Shown: positions 8,208 to 18,800 of the stretch, piece by piece
How the letters are laid out: each line of letters begins with the position of its first letter
How positions within the stretch are numbered: position 1 is the first letter of the stretch
From: Brumimicrobium sp041655765
GTDB lineage: Bacteria; Bacteroidota; Bacteroidia; Flavobacteriales_D; Crocinitomicaceae
Assembly: GCA_041655765.1 (NCBI GenBank)
Contig: JBBAEU010000001.1
Coordinates: 310,001-374,000, forward strand
Length of the DNA: 64,000 bases
Reading direction: 5' to 3'
Notes under the pieces: generated by a model
Told to the model about the DNA's origin: nothing
What the model saw: only the letters and a program-made list of their open reading frames with translations
Database searches by the model: none
Program-made: the position numbers and the translations under genes

Positions 8208-9014
8208 ATGGATCAATCTGTTTATATTATTCCTCATGACTTTACAAACGTTGGAGATAATGCCCTGAAGTATGGATTATTTTTAGCTAAATCGAGAAAT
8301 GTCAAGATTTTCCTTCTTCATGTTGTTGATAAGGAAAATTCGAGAACTCAAGTACTAGAAAAACTCCAGACAATCATCGACAACTTAGATTTAAAAGTTG
8401 GAGATTGTGAGGTTGTACCAGCTGTAGAAGTTGGAAGTATATTCGACACCATCCCTAAATTTGCAGAGCAAGAAAAAGCCCAATTGATCATTATGGGGAC
8501 GCACGGAGCTCAGGGAATGCAAAAACTCTTTGGCTCATACGCAATGAAAGTTGTTACAAATTCGAAAGTACCTTTTTTAGTTGTACAAGATGGCGTTTTA
8601 AACTTTCAAATTAAAAACATTGTGATTCCAATTACATATTCCAAAGAAAGTTTACAAGTTTTAAATATCGGTATGAAAATCGCCAGTATGTTTGATGCTA
8701 AAATTCATATTGCGGTTGAAAATTACTCCGATTCAGGTTTAATTCAAAAAACAAAAATCAGAATCAACCTTATCACCAAACAGTTTGAGGAATATGGCGT
8801 AGAACATGTTATTGAAACGATTAAGCACAAAAATTTCCAAAAAGGAGTTATCAGTTATGCCAAAACCAACAATTGTGACATCATTGCTGTTGCGCATTAC
8901 TCTAACAGTCTTATCCCTCAATTAGATAGGTTTACACAAGGTTTAATTACTAACGATGAGAACATCCCTTGTTTGGTAATGAACTCACAGTTATTGTCAA
9001 GTCTGTATTTTTAA
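8208..9014 (+). CDS. Universal stress protein with two tandem Usp domains
   Basis: A 268-residue cytoplasmic protein made of two UspA-type domains (about residues 3-128 and 133-262), the common tandem arrangement in Bacteroidota. The first domain keeps the nucleotide-binding loop GTHGAQGMQKLFGSYA (97-112), so ATP binding is plausible. The second has lost an obvious glycine loop and is probably structural. Such proteins are linked to stress survival, but no specific target can be named. Monocistronic, with its own -7 element. Confidence 0.85.
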   Translation: MDQSVYIIPHDFTNVGDNALKYGLFLAKSRNVKIFLLHVVDKENSRTQVLEKLQTIIDNLDLKVGDCEVVPAVEVGSIFDTIPKFAEQEKAQLIIMGTHGAQGMQKLFGSYAMKVVTNSKVPFLVVQDGVLNFQIKNIVIPITYSKESLQVLNIGMKIASMFDAKIHIAVENYSDSGLIQKTKIRINLITKQFEEYGVEHVIETIKHKNFQKGVISYAKTNNCDIIAVAHYSNSLIPQLDRFTQGLITNDENIPCLVMNSQLLSSLYF

Positions 9015-9140
9015 GATTGGTGGTTTTTGGTTGGATGTGCCAAAAGAAACTTCTACAAAGAACAATTTAGATACCAACCATAATCCCAATTTCATGTCAA
9101 GTATTTATCTAAAGATAAAAGTGTATCTTCAAAATTTGAT

Positions 9141-9148
9141 TACTTTTG
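9141..9148 (+). promoter_or_regulatory. -7 element TACTTTTG before the CvfB-like gene
   Basis: Full TAnnTTTG match, 25 bases upstream of the ATG at 9174. No clear -33 TTG. Confidence 0.45.
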
Positions 9149-9173
9149 AATAATCTTTAATCTTTTAATCTTC

Positions 9174-10004
9174 ATGTCATACATAGGACGATATTCAACT
9201 TTAAAAATAGACCGATTTACAAGCGTTGGTGCATATTTAACTGACAACAATGACTTTGAGGTCTTATTGCCTAATAAATATTTAAATGATAATTTAGAAT
9301 TAGGACAAGAAGTTAAAGTTTTTATATACAATGACTCTGAAGATAGACCAGTAGCAACAACAGAAATTCCCTACATTGAATTAAATAAATTTGCCTTTTT
9401 AAAGGTCAAAGATGTTAATAATTACGGTGCTTTTTTAGATTGGGGATTAGAGAAAGATTTATTGGTTCCGTTTAAAGAGCAAAACAGCAAAATGATAGTA
9501 GGAAATTCATATACAGTTGCATTATTGCTGGACGAGCAAACAAATCGCCTAATTGGAACAGCTAAAATCAATAAATTATTATCTGATGAAGTTAAAGGAA
9601 TTGAACAAGGTGATAAGGTTGAAATCTATATTGCAAGTAAAACAGAACTGGGTTATAAAGTTATTGTAAATGAAGAGTATGCAGGTTTGATATTCAATAA
9701 CAGGGTAATTAAAGACTTAAATCTTGGCGAAATCACAGATGGATACGTTGAGTTTATCCGTGAAGATGGTAAACTGGATATTTCCCTTGTTCCAATTAGC
9801 GAAGAAAAGTTCGACCTATTTACAGAAAAAGTTTTAGATTATATCAAAAAGAATGATGGCGTTATTCATATTACAGATAAATCAGACCCTGAAATTATTA
9901 GAAGTGAGTTGGAAATGAGTAAGAAGTCGTTTAAAAAAGCCATTGGAAATCTTTATAAATCAAGGAAGATAGTTATAAACAAGGATAGCATTGAAATGGT
10001 ATAA
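9174..10004 (+). CDS. CvfB-like S1 RNA-binding protein
   Basis: A 276-residue protein that aligns by eye with the CvfB family: S1/OB-fold RNA-binding domains in tandem (about residues 1-65, 70-135 and 150-210), then a small winged-helix domain (about 215-276, ending KSRKIVINKDSIEMV). The motif GAFLDWGLEKDLLVPFKEQ (81-99) is typical of the second S1 domain. CvfB in Staphylococcus and its Streptococcus homologue bind RNA and affect gene expression; the target here is unknown. Own promoter motif, and a possible hairpin separates it from the convergent acnA. Confidence 0.85.
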   Translation: MSYIGRYSTLKIDRFTSVGAYLTDNNDFEVLLPNKYLNDNLELGQEVKVFIYNDSEDRPVATTEIPYIELNKFAFLKVKDVNNYGAFLDWGLEKDLLVPFKEQNSKMIVGNSYTVALLLDEQTNRLIGTAKINKLLSDEVKGIEQGDKVEIYIASKTELGYKVIVNEEYAGLIFNNRVIKDLNLGEITDGYVEFIREDGKLDISLVPISEEKFDLFTEKVLDYIKKNDGVIHITDKSDPEIIRSELEMSKKSFKKAIGNLYKSRKIVINKDSIEMV

Positions 10005-10036
10005 TTTACCATAACATTCAAAAAATTAAGCCAAAA

Positions 10037-10089
10037 AAAGGTTAGTTTTGAAATACTTTGATTGCATCGTAATTTCTCAACTAACCTTT
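10037..10089. terminator. Candidate shared hairpin between the CvfB-like gene and acnA
   Basis: An 11-bp perfect inverted repeat (10037-10047 with 10079-10089) with a 31-base loop, placed between two convergent genes. The left arm is preceded by a run of A and the right followed by AT-rich DNA, so it could serve both directions. The long loop lowers confidence. Confidence 0.4.
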
Positions 10090-10111
10090 AAACTTTTTAG
10101 AGATTAAAATC

Positions 10112-12895
10112 TTAAGATTCTTTTAATCTTTCTCTAAGAACATATTGAAGGATTCCTTCGTTCTTGTAGTACTCAACTTCAATTGGTGCGTCAATTCTTG
10201 TTAAGACTTTGAAGTTTATTTCTTTTCCTTCTGGGTGAACAGCCTTAACATCCAAAATCTTGTGTGGCGTTAAGTTTTCAGCCAATCCTGAGATAAAGAA
10301 TGTTTCAGTACCATCTAATCCCAATGTTTTAGGAGTTTCTCCTTCCATAAATTGTAATGGAGCGACCCCCATTTGAACCAAGTTACTTCTGTGGATACGC
10401 TCAAAACTTTCAGCGATTACAGCTTTTACACCTAATAAATAAGTACCTTTTGCTGCCCAGTCACGAGAAGAACCTGAACCATATTCTTTTCCAGCGATAA
10501 CGATTAGCGGAGTATTATCTTTTTGATATCTCATTGCTACGTCAAATACAGTATCTGTTTCACCAGTTGGCAAATATTTACTGTATCCTCCTTCTTTATC
10601 AGTAATTTTATTTTTAATTCTAACGTTTGCAAAAGTTCCTCTCATCATCACTTCGTGATTTCCACGACGAGAACCGTAAGAGTTAAATCTGTCCTTTGGA
10701 ATTCCATTATTTATCAAATAAGAACCTGCAGCAGATGTTTCTGCAAAAGAGCCTGCTGGAGAAATATGGTCTGTTGTAACAGAATCCCCTAAGTGAAGTA
10801 GAACTTTCGCCCCGCTAATATCTTTTACTTCATTTGTTTCGACTGTAATATCTTTGAAAAACGGAGCTTCTTTGATGTAAGTAGAATTGTCACTCCATTG
10901 ATAATCTTCATTACTCAAATCTACTTCCAATTCTTCCCAATCACTTGTTCCTTCAAAAATTGAACTATATACTTCATCAAAGTCTTCTTCTTTAAGACAT
11001 TCATTGATGGTATTAGTAATTTCATCCCTTGATGGCCAAATATCTTTTAAATATACAGGTTTTCCGTTAGGATCGTAATCTAATGGCTCATTAATTAAGT
11101 CAATATCTACTCTTCCAACCAATGCGTATGCAACTACTAACATTGGCGACATCAAGAAGTTCATTTTTACTTGTGGATGAACCCTTGCTTCAAAGTTTCT
11201 ATTTCCTGAAAGTACAGATGCCGCGATTAATTCTCCTTTATCTACTGCAGTTGCAATCGCAGGAGGAAGTGGACCTGAATTTCCAATACAAGAAGTACAA
11301 CCGTATCCAACAGTATGGAAACGCAATGCTTCTAAATCAACATTTAACCCTGAACGCTGTAAATATTTTGTTACAACTTTAGAACCAGGAGCCAAAGAAG
11401 TTTTCACCCATGACTTTGTGCGTAAACCTTTATTTACTGCATTTCTTGCTAAAAGTCCTGCTCCTACCATTACCGCAGGATTTGATGTATTTGTACAACT
11501 GGTTATTGCAGCAATTACGATGCTTCCATCATGCAAAACAAATTCTTTATTTTCTTGTTTGATACGAACAGATTTTAAAACGTTGTTCTCAACAACTACA
11601 TCGCTATTTGATTTATCTTGCATAGGAACTTTTCCAAAGACAAACTCTGTTCCAGAACCGCCTTCTTTTAGCCAAGCAGACTCAGTTCTTTCTTCTTTTG
11701 GTTGATATTCTCTGTTAAATTCACTTTTTAGGATTTCGCAAAACTTATCACTTAAATCTTTAACCAAGATTTTATCTTGAGGTCGTTTTGGTCCTGACAC
11801 TGTTGGTTCTAATGTAGATAAATCTAACTCTACTACTTGAGAGTACTCAATCCTTTCATTTCCTGTTCTCCACAATAAGTTTTCTTTTGCATAAGCCTCT
11901 ACAACATCAATTTGTTCTTTAGAACGATTGGTACCTTTCATGTACTCGAGTGTTCTATCGTCAATTGGGAAATAAGTAACAGTACATCCAAACTCTGGAG
12001 ACATATTAGAAATTGTTGCTCTGTCAGTTACAGATAAATTTGACAATCCGTCGCCGAATACTTCAACAAACTTCCCAACAACACCAGTATCTCTTAAAAG
12101 TCGTGTAATAGACAAAACCAAGTCGGTAGCAGTACAAATTTCTGGAATTTTACCAGTTAATTTTAATCCAACCACTTCAGGCATCATGATGTAGATAGGT
12201 TGACCAAGCATCGCTGCTTCTGCTTCAATTCCACCAACTCCCCACGCAACAACGCCAATTCCGTTTACCATTGGCGTATGTGAGTCTGTACCAACCAAAG
12301 TATCTGGAATTAACCATTCATCACGTATTTGTACGCCTTTAGAAAGATATTCTAAATTCACCTGATGGCAAATTCCTTTTCCTGGAGGTACAACTGTAAA
12401 GTTATCTAAATTTTTTTGTCCCCATTTTAAGAGTTCATATCGTTCTTTATTTCTTTCAAACTCCATTTCTACGTTTTTGTCGTAGGAATAGCCTGTCCCG
12501 TAATAATCTACTTGTACGGAGTGGTCAATAACTAAATCCACAGGAATTGCGGGGTTAATTTTATTTCCATCTTTTCCATGACGAATAAATTCAGAACGCA
12601 ATGATGCCACGTCAACAACTGCAGGTACTCCTGTAAAATCCTGCATCAAAACACGAGCTGGTTTGTACGGAATATCTTTTTCTGCAGTATCTGGTGTCCA
12701 ACTTTTAATTGTTTCAATGTGTTCATCTGTCACACTAAAACCATCATAATTTCTGATGATGTTTTCAAGTAAGATACGAATACTAAACGGTAGGCGTTCA
12801 ACATCTGCGCCTTCAAGGTCTTTAAGTGAACTGTACTTGTATGTTTTTCCATTCACTGAAAGCTCTTTTACAAATTTTGCTTTTGGGTAACTCAT
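10112..12895 (-). CDS. acnA: Aconitate hydratase AcnA
   Basis: A 927-residue aconitase of the AcnA/IRP type, which interconverts citrate and isocitrate in the TCA cycle using a [4Fe-4S] cluster. The three cluster ligands are visible: Cys467 in SCTNTSNP, and Cys533 and Cys536 in YGCTSCIGNSGP. The VGTDSHTPMVNG block (201-212) and, in the C-terminal swivelling domain, GSGSSRDWAAKG and ESFERIHRSNL are intact. Cytosolic and full length. A TATATTTG -7 element lies about 50 bases upstream; the luciferase-like gene is divergent. With pckA later in the window it represents central carbon flux, but the two genes are not linked. Confidence 0.96.
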   Translation of the reverse strand: MSYPKAKFVKELSVNGKTYKYSSLKDLEGADVERLPFSIRILLENIIRNYDGFSVTDEHIETIKSWTPDTAEKDIPYKPARVLMQDFTGVPAVVDVASLRSEFIRHGKDGNKINPAIPVDLVIDHSVQVDYYGTGYSYDKNVEMEFERNKERYELLKWGQKNLDNFTVVPPGKGICHQVNLEYLSKGVQIRDEWLIPDTLVGTDSHTPMVNGIGVVAWGVGGIEAEAAMLGQPIYIMMPEVVGLKLTGKIPEICTATDLVLSITRLLRDTGVVGKFVEVFGDGLSNLSVTDRATISNMSPEFGCTVTYFPIDDRTLEYMKGTNRSKEQIDVVEAYAKENLLWRTGNERIEYSQVVELDLSTLEPTVSGPKRPQDKILVKDLSDKFCEILKSEFNREYQPKEERTESAWLKEGGSGTEFVFGKVPMQDKSNSDVVVENNVLKSVRIKQENKEFVLHDGSIVIAAITSCTNTSNPAVMVGAGLLARNAVNKGLRTKSWVKTSLAPGSKVVTKYLQRSGLNVDLEALRFHTVGYGCTSCIGNSGPLPPAIATAVDKGELIAASVLSGNRNFEARVHPQVKMNFLMSPMLVVAYALVGRVDIDLINEPLDYDPNGKPVYLKDIWPSRDEITNTINECLKEEDFDEVYSSIFEGTSDWEELEVDLSNEDYQWSDNSTYIKEAPFFKDITVETNEVKDISGAKVLLHLGDSVTTDHISPAGSFAETSAAGSYLINNGIPKDRFNSYGSRRGNHEVMMRGTFANVRIKNKITDKEGGYSKYLPTGETDTVFDVAMRYQKDNTPLIVIAGKEYGSGSSRDWAAKGTYLLGVKAVIAESFERIHRSNLVQMGVAPLQFMEGETPKTLGLDGTETFFISGLAENLTPHKILDVKAVHPEGKEINFKVLTRIDAPIEVEYYKNEGILQYVLRERLKES

Positions 12896-12945
12896 AAATT
12901 TAATTTTTTGACTTAATCTATACTAAAGGCTCTTTTTAGAATGCA

Positions 12946-12953
12946 CAAATATA
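12946..12953 (-). promoter_or_regulatory. -7 element TATATTTG upstream of acnA
   Basis: Full TAnnTTTG match on the minus strand, giving a leader of roughly 45 bases. No -33 TTG is evident. Confidence 0.4.
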
Positions 12954-13183
12954 CTTAATTTTTAAGCCATTGTAAATAGGTTTGCCTAATTTAAAAACAA
13001 TCTTAATAAGACTTTTAAAAAGAACCCTTTTATCTCCTAACAATTGTTGGATTAATTTGTTGAAAAAAATAAATTTCTCAAGTTGCTTTATTACGATAAT
13101 TTAGAGAAAAAAATTTATAAAACTATTTTGATTGAATCTTGTTAGTTTAAGCAATGATGTAATTATTAAATAAAAATTAAAGA

Positions 13184-14182
13184 ATGATTCCGTTTAATTA
13201 TTTGGATTTAGCGAATGTTAGTGAAAACGACACTTTAGAAGAAACGTTTAAAAACTCTGTAAAAATAGCTCAAACTGTTGAAGAAAATGGATTCAGCAGA
13301 ATATGGTTTGCAGAGCATCACAATACTGTTACAGTTGCGAGTTCTGCCACTTCTATTTTGATTGGTCATATTGCAGGAAAAACAAAAACCATTCGTGTTG
13401 GTTCTGGCGGAGTGATGTTGCCCAACCATTCTCCTTTAGTAATTGCGGAACAATTTGGAACGCTCGCAACCTTGTATCCAAATCGAATTGATTTAGGCTT
13501 GGGAAGAGCGCCAGGAACGGATCAACTGACGGCGCGTTATATCAATCCAAATTTTAGAGAGAACGCAATTCAATTTCCTGAACGTTTGAGAGATTTACAA
13601 CAATTTTTGTCTAAAGATAATGCTTCATCGATGATTCGAGCGATTCCAGGTGAAGGCACAGAAGTTCCGATTTGGATTTTAGGTTCTAGTACTGACTCTG
13701 CTTATTTGGCGTCAACTGTTGGATTACCTTATGCTTTTGCAAGTCACTTTGCTCCCGCTCAAATGAAAATGGCACTTGATATTTATGAGAATAATTCGAT
13801 TAAAAAAGGATTTAAACCACATAAAATGATTGCCATTAATATTGTAATCGGTGAAACAAATAAAGATGCAGAAAGAATTGCTACGTCCATGTACCGGATG
13901 TTTTTAGGTCTTTTTAGAAATGAACGCAAACCAATTCAACCACCCATTGAAACCATGGAAGGGTTTTGGTCAAAAGAAGAGGAATTTCAAGTAAAAAATA
14001 TGCTGAAATGTAGTTTTATTGGCGATAAAAACAAAGTAAAAAAAGAATTGGAAGAGTTTATTGAAGAGTACAAGCCCGATGAATTGATAATTACCGCACC
14101 TGCATTTAGTTTAGAAGATAAAATTTATTCAGTTACTGAATTTGCAAAAATCATGAGGAGTATAAACAAAAGGAAATACTAA
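13184..14182 (+). CDS. LLM-class flavin-dependent oxidoreductase
   Basis: A 332-residue protein of the bacterial luciferase-like monooxygenase superfamily (the luciferase family oxidoreductase, group 1 type). Recognisable blocks are FSRIWFAEHHN (about 37-47), the VGSGGVMLPNHSPLVIAEQF block near 72-91 and IDLGLGRAPGTD (about 102-113), which form the TIM-barrel active site and flavin pocket. The cofactor is expected to be FMN; the substrate is unknown. Emission of light should not be inferred: no luxB partner or fatty-acid reductase is present. Divergent from acnA. Confidence 0.88.
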   Translation: MIPFNYLDLANVSENDTLEETFKNSVKIAQTVEENGFSRIWFAEHHNTVTVASSATSILIGHIAGKTKTIRVGSGGVMLPNHSPLVIAEQFGTLATLYPNRIDLGLGRAPGTDQLTARYINPNFRENAIQFPERLRDLQQFLSKDNASSMIRAIPGEGTEVPIWILGSSTDSAYLASTVGLPYAFASHFAPAQMKMALDIYENNSIKKGFKPHKMIAINIVIGETNKDAERIATSMYRMFLGLFRNERKPIQPPIETMEGFWSKEEEFQVKNMLKCSFIGDKNKVKKELEEFIEEYKPDELIITAPAFSLEDKIYSVTEFAKIMRSINKRKY

Positions 14183-14226
14183 TACATAATTAATTTTCTG
14201 ATATGTTATGATTCTTTGATATGTGT

Positions 14227-14255
14227 TAACATGATTTTTATTTAAGTTCATGTTA
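14227..14255. terminator. Weak shared hairpin between convergent genes
   Basis: An 8-bp inverted repeat (14227-14234 with 14248-14255) in the 78-base gap between the oxidoreductase and the ferredoxin gene, which converge. Short stem, so tentative. Confidence 0.35.
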
Positions 14256-14260
14256 TAAAA

Positions 14261-14491
14261 TCAATCTATCCTCTCCCATCGAATTATATTCACTGGACAA
14301 TGGACTCTCGCAGCTTCCAACGCCTCTTCTTCATCATCGTCCACAATAACGCTGAACCAACCTTTTTTTTCTTTTCCGCCAATGAGGGTACTCTTCCCGT
14401 CTTTTCTAGAAATTCTCCAACGGTATTTATCAGCTTCAACACAAGCGTTGCAACCTATACATTTATGACGATGTTGTAAAACTCGAATCAT
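14261..14491 (-). CDS. Small single-cluster ferredoxin
   Basis: A 76-residue ferredoxin with Cys11, Cys14 and Cys17 (CIGCNAC) and a fourth Cys65 in HCPVNII, enough for one [4Fe-4S] cluster. An acidic middle (DDDEEEALEAA) could form the electron-donor surface. Its ATG overlaps the stop of the U32 gene in an ATGA arrangement (4 bases shared), so the two are translationally coupled. The likely role, by inference, is to supply electrons to, or help keep the cluster of, the U32 enzyme. Confidence 0.88.
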   Translation of the reverse strand: MIRVLQHRHKCIGCNACVEADKYRWRISRKDGKSTLIGGKEKKGWFSVIVDDDEEEALEAARVHCPVNIIRWERID

Positions 14492-15729
14492 TTTGTAGAG
14501 ACAAGTTTATAAAGTTTATCACTTGGTCGCACCTTATCAGAAATTGGAAAAGTAATGGTTGTTCCGCGTTTTACTGACTGCGCTCCTTGGTTATCAACAC
14601 GCATTTCTGTTAAAATGGTTTCTATTACGCCTGTTGTTGGACCAATAATCATGAGTTCGTCACCGACTTCACAACCTTGGGCTTCAATGAGAAACTCTCC
14701 TACGCCAACTGCTTCGTAATATTTCATTCCTTTTCCAATATACACCTTGCGTTTTGTGGCTTTAGAACCTGCTTCATCACTCCATTCTCCCATTTTCCTA
14801 CCGAGATAATATCCATCCCAAAAACCTCGGTTAAACACCGTGCTTAATCGATCTTTCCAATGTTTGATTCTCTCTTTTGTATAAGTTCCTTCTGTAATAG
14901 CATCGATTGCCTCACGATAACATTGAACAGTAACGTGCACATAGTCAGCACTCCTGCCTCTTCCTTCAATCTTTAAAACAGAAATTCCTGCATCTACTAC
15001 TTTATCTAAGAAATCAATCGTACATAAATCTTTGGCAGACATGATATATTCGTTATCAACTTCAAATTCTTGCCCATCATCTTTGTCGGTTACAATATAG
15101 CTTTTTCTACAATTTTGTATGCAAGCTCCTCGATTGGCAGATGAATAATTGGTGTGTAAACTTAAATAACATTTTCCAGAAACAGCCATACACAAAGCAC
15201 CATGACCAAATACTTCTGTACGTACCAATTCACCAGAAGGACCAGTTATTTCTCTTCTTGCTATTTCTCTGTTGATGTCTTGAACTTGTAGTAAACTCAA
15301 CTCACGCGACAAGACCATTACATCCGCATACGCCGAGTAAAACTCGACTGTATCGATGTTTGTGATATTGGTTTGCGTTGAGATATGAACAGGCACACCA
15401 ACTTTTCTACAATAGTTCATCACGGCATGATCAGAAGCTATAATTGCAGAAATATTGCTTTCTTTGGCTGCTTCAATGATGCGTTTCATTAACTGAACAT
15501 CATGGTCATAAATAATTGTGTTGAGTGTTAGATAACTTTTCAATTCGTTATCGTTGCACATTTTCGCAATTTCCCCTAAATGATTAATTGTGAAGTTATG
15601 TGTTGATTTGGTGCGCATATTAAGTTGTTCAACCCCGAAATAAATAGAATCTGCTCCTGCATTTATTGCCGCGGTTATGGCTTCATAAGAACCCGCAGGT
15701 GCCATTAATTCAATCTTTTTTCTCTCCAT
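14488..15729 (-). CDS. U32-family enzyme (TrhP/RlhA-like RNA hydroxylase candidate)
   Basis: A 413-residue member of the family historically called peptidase U32. The signature VFGHGALCMAVSGKCYLS (173-190) is complete, and four Cys (180, 187, 203, 207) match the [4Fe-4S] ligands found in the TrhP, RlhA and UbiU/UbiV members, which carry out prephenate-dependent RNA or oxygen-independent ubiquinone hydroxylation rather than proteolysis. The length and a C-terminal beta-barrel-like part (about residues 320-413) fit TrhP, which makes 5-hydroxyuridine at tRNA position 34. A coupled ferredoxin follows. A near-match -7 element, CAACTTTG, lies about 30 bases upstream. The substrate assignment is inference. 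Confidence 0.85.
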   Translation of the reverse strand: MERKKIELMAPAGSYEAITAAINAGADSIYFGVEQLNMRTKSTHNFTINHLGEIAKMCNDNELKSYLTLNTIIYDHDVQLMKRIIEAAKESNISAIIASDHAVMNYCRKVGVPVHISTQTNITNIDTVEFYSAYADVMVLSRELSLLQVQDINREIARREITGPSGELVRTEVFGHGALCMAVSGKCYLSLHTNYSSANRGACIQNCRKSYIVTDKDDGQEFEVDNEYIMSAKDLCTIDFLDKVVDAGISVLKIEGRGRSADYVHVTVQCYREAIDAITEGTYTKERIKHWKDRLSTVFNRGFWDGYYLGRKMGEWSDEAGSKATKRKVYIGKGMKYYEAVGVGEFLIEAQGCEVGDELMIIGPTTGVIETILTEMRVDNQGAQSVKRGTTITFPISDKVRPSDKLYKLVSTK

Positions 15730-15899
15730 ATTGCAAGTATGACGAAATTAATAAAAGTGCAAAGTTGCAATAAATTGCAATAAAAATTTAATAGAAATAA
15801 CTGATAAAAATCATAAACCAAGAACGAAATTTGGAGAAAGACGGGCGATAATGGAGAAGAACTAGATTTGTTAGGTAAATATTTCTTTGAAAAATGCGA

Positions 15900-18800
15900 T
15901 TATTTCTCCTGTAAAACTCCGTATTTATTATAAGCGCTTTCAGGAACAGGAATTTTATCTTGTTTGTTTTCATTTATTGGCACCCAATTTTCTCTTTTTC
16001 TGAAAACATTGGCAATAAGTTGGAACAGCTTGAAATCTCGTAAATTGTGGAAATCTTCGCTGTAACTCAAACCGATTCCTTGGGTAAATTGTCCCCTTCC
16101 TTCATCCTGTGTAATGAAATAGTTATTGTTGGATTCATTAAATACATTCATTCTAAAAGTCCCAGATTGATTGAGTAAATATTCAACCCTTACGTCCCCA
16201 ATGAATGTATTTTGGTTAGGCACATTTTCTTCTCCTCCATCAACTTTTCTTGTACCCACTCCAAACGAACCAGAAACAAACAGTCGGTCATCTAAAAATG
16301 CTTTTGACAATCCAAATTCACCAGAGAACTGACCAGAGAACTCATCATTTTCGAGATTTACATTCATGTTATACCCATCTGTGAATCGATTGAGTAAGTT
16401 ATTAATTTGTGAAGATGCCAAGTCTAAGAAAGCTCCTCTCGACTGGTTTGCTAATCCACCTTGACCCGACAATGGCATAAAAGATTTAGAAATAATAATG
16501 GAGAAAAACTGTTGATTTAACTCATCTTTATCACTTCTGATTCGGTTGATGATTGCTTTACCCGATTCTTTCGCACGTGGTGCGTCGATATCAAAACTTA
16601 TCATTGGTTTAGATAATTCACCTGTAATATTTAGATAAGAGAATATTTCTTCATTATTTGACTTTTGACCATCAAGGATATCTGGCATCACAACAGATAA
16701 ATTTGCCATTGTTTTATAATATGCACTGATATCTAAAATCGCATCATACGGATCACCAGACCACTGAATTGTTCCTCCAGGATTGATAACAAACTTTTGT
16801 GTATAAGGTCCTAACACGAAGTTATAATAACCGTCTGATACCTCAAAAACACCATCCATTGTTACTTCGTTAAATTGGTCTAATGTAAGAAAAATATTTC
16901 CTGTTCCCTTTCCTGCTAATTCATCTCCAATTTTTTCATCAAATACAATTTTCACTTCGGCATCGTCTGTAACTTCAAAATTTAATCTTAAATCAATTCC
17001 TGTCAAATCCACCTTGTTTTCAATAAACTCAATGGTATCTTGCTTTTCCTTTTTGAATCTGATGAAACCATCTTCCTCAATGGTAGTTGGTCCATACATT
17101 GGCAAAACAAACTTTGTTCCTCTGCGCGTTTTTGCATTTAATTCTATTGCTAAATTATCTGAATAGCCAGAGATATTCGCCATTCCTGTTATGTATCCCG
17201 TTCCGTAATAAGGAACATCGATGTCATACTTTGTATCCATAACTAAGAACCGCTCGACAGGCAATGGTCGCGACCTATCATTTGGCATACGTTCAAACGG
17301 ATGGTCTTCTAGATTGACACTGATTTCAAAGAAAAAATTACTAAAGTTACGATGATCCAAGGAGCCGTTTATAAATCCTGTATTTCCTTCTTTATCATGA
17401 ATAGGCATCATGTTGATATAGAATCCGTCTTGCATTGAAATAATTTCTCCATCAAAGAAAATATCAGAACCCAAAATCGCCAAGTTAAAGACACCATCAT
17501 CGAAGTCAATAACACCCGTAACCAGAGGTTTTGCAAATGAGCCAGTCAGGCTTAAATTTCCATTTAATTTCCCTTGAAGTTTAGAAACAACATCTGGATT
17601 TAAAAACTCGGAAGCGACGGAAATATCTGTTCCATTAAAGCGTAAGTCAAAATCTAAAATGCTATCTTTATTTACTTCATTGAGGTTATAATTTCCATCA
17701 AATTTAAATGTTTTATTTCCTCTAAACATTAAATCTCCTAATAAATTTACTCTGTTGGATGCTCTGTCAAAATCTGTATTAAATGCAATTGTACCAACTT
17801 CTGTGTTATTCACATAAAAATCACCAACTTTGGCGTCTCCGTAAAACTGGAAATTTGATATTGGAGTTGTGATATATCCTTTGAGGTCAAGTGTTCCAGC
17901 AAAGTTTCTTTCTGAGGATAAAAGACTGCTAAATTCTTCAATAGCAAGGGAGTTAATTTCTACATTTAATCGGTCGTCAGGTGAATTCGATAATTTCCCA
18001 TAAGAAACTATGGATTGCTCTTTCGACTTCATTCTGAAATCTTCTACAACAAGCGTACTATCGATATATCTCACTTCCCCATCCCGATGAATATCCCATC
18101 TTTCACCAAAAACAATTAATTCGGAAGGATACATCTTTAAATCAAAATTTCCTTGTTGATACAGTTTTGTGTTCCATGAAATACTCGATTTTTGTAGGTT
18201 GTTATCGAAGAACAAAATATGGGAGTCGAAATTTCCACTGGAAGAAATTCCTGTGAAGTGAATATTCTCATAAGCCAAAGAGTCAGAAATATAAAAATAT
18301 TCAGCGTTAATTACCAACATCAATGTATTGCCTTGAATTTCTTGAACGGCATATATATCTTTCAACTCATAATCTTTAATCTTTATATAGTCAGCAATTA
18401 CTTTTAAATCAATGCGGTCTTTATTACTGTCGTAAAGTCCAGAGATTTTTGTGTTTTCAGCAACATTCAATGCGGGATAGAAAATATCTAATAAATCATT
18501 TACTTTCTTAATATTGATATCATATTTGAATTCAGTGATTTCTTTATTAACGTTTTCCTTTTTGCTAATCAGCGGAAGGGGTTGTGCTAATTGATTTTGG
18601 ATACTCGCTAAAACACTTGAATAATCAACTTTACCTTCTATATTTACATCTAAAACATCGGAATTAATGTTGATACAATCATTTTTTCCAGTATGTTCGA
18701 CAAAAGCTTCAAAATTTTGTGTTTCAAAAACCTTCCCATCTTCTTCGTAATAAATTGAGTCGATGTAGAGTTCACTGATAAAATCGTTAAAGTTTTTTCC

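Noticed and set aside
13184..14182. Luciferase and light production
   Set aside because: The family is large and mostly non-luminous; no partner lux genes are present.
14488..15729. U32 collagenase or protease role
   Set aside because: The four Cys and family studies point to an iron-sulfur hydroxylase; no protease motif is seen.
15765..15784. Direct repeat TTGCAATAAA twice upstream of the U32 gene
   Set aside because: Only two 10-base copies in AT-rich DNA, without a known regulator site; too weak to call.
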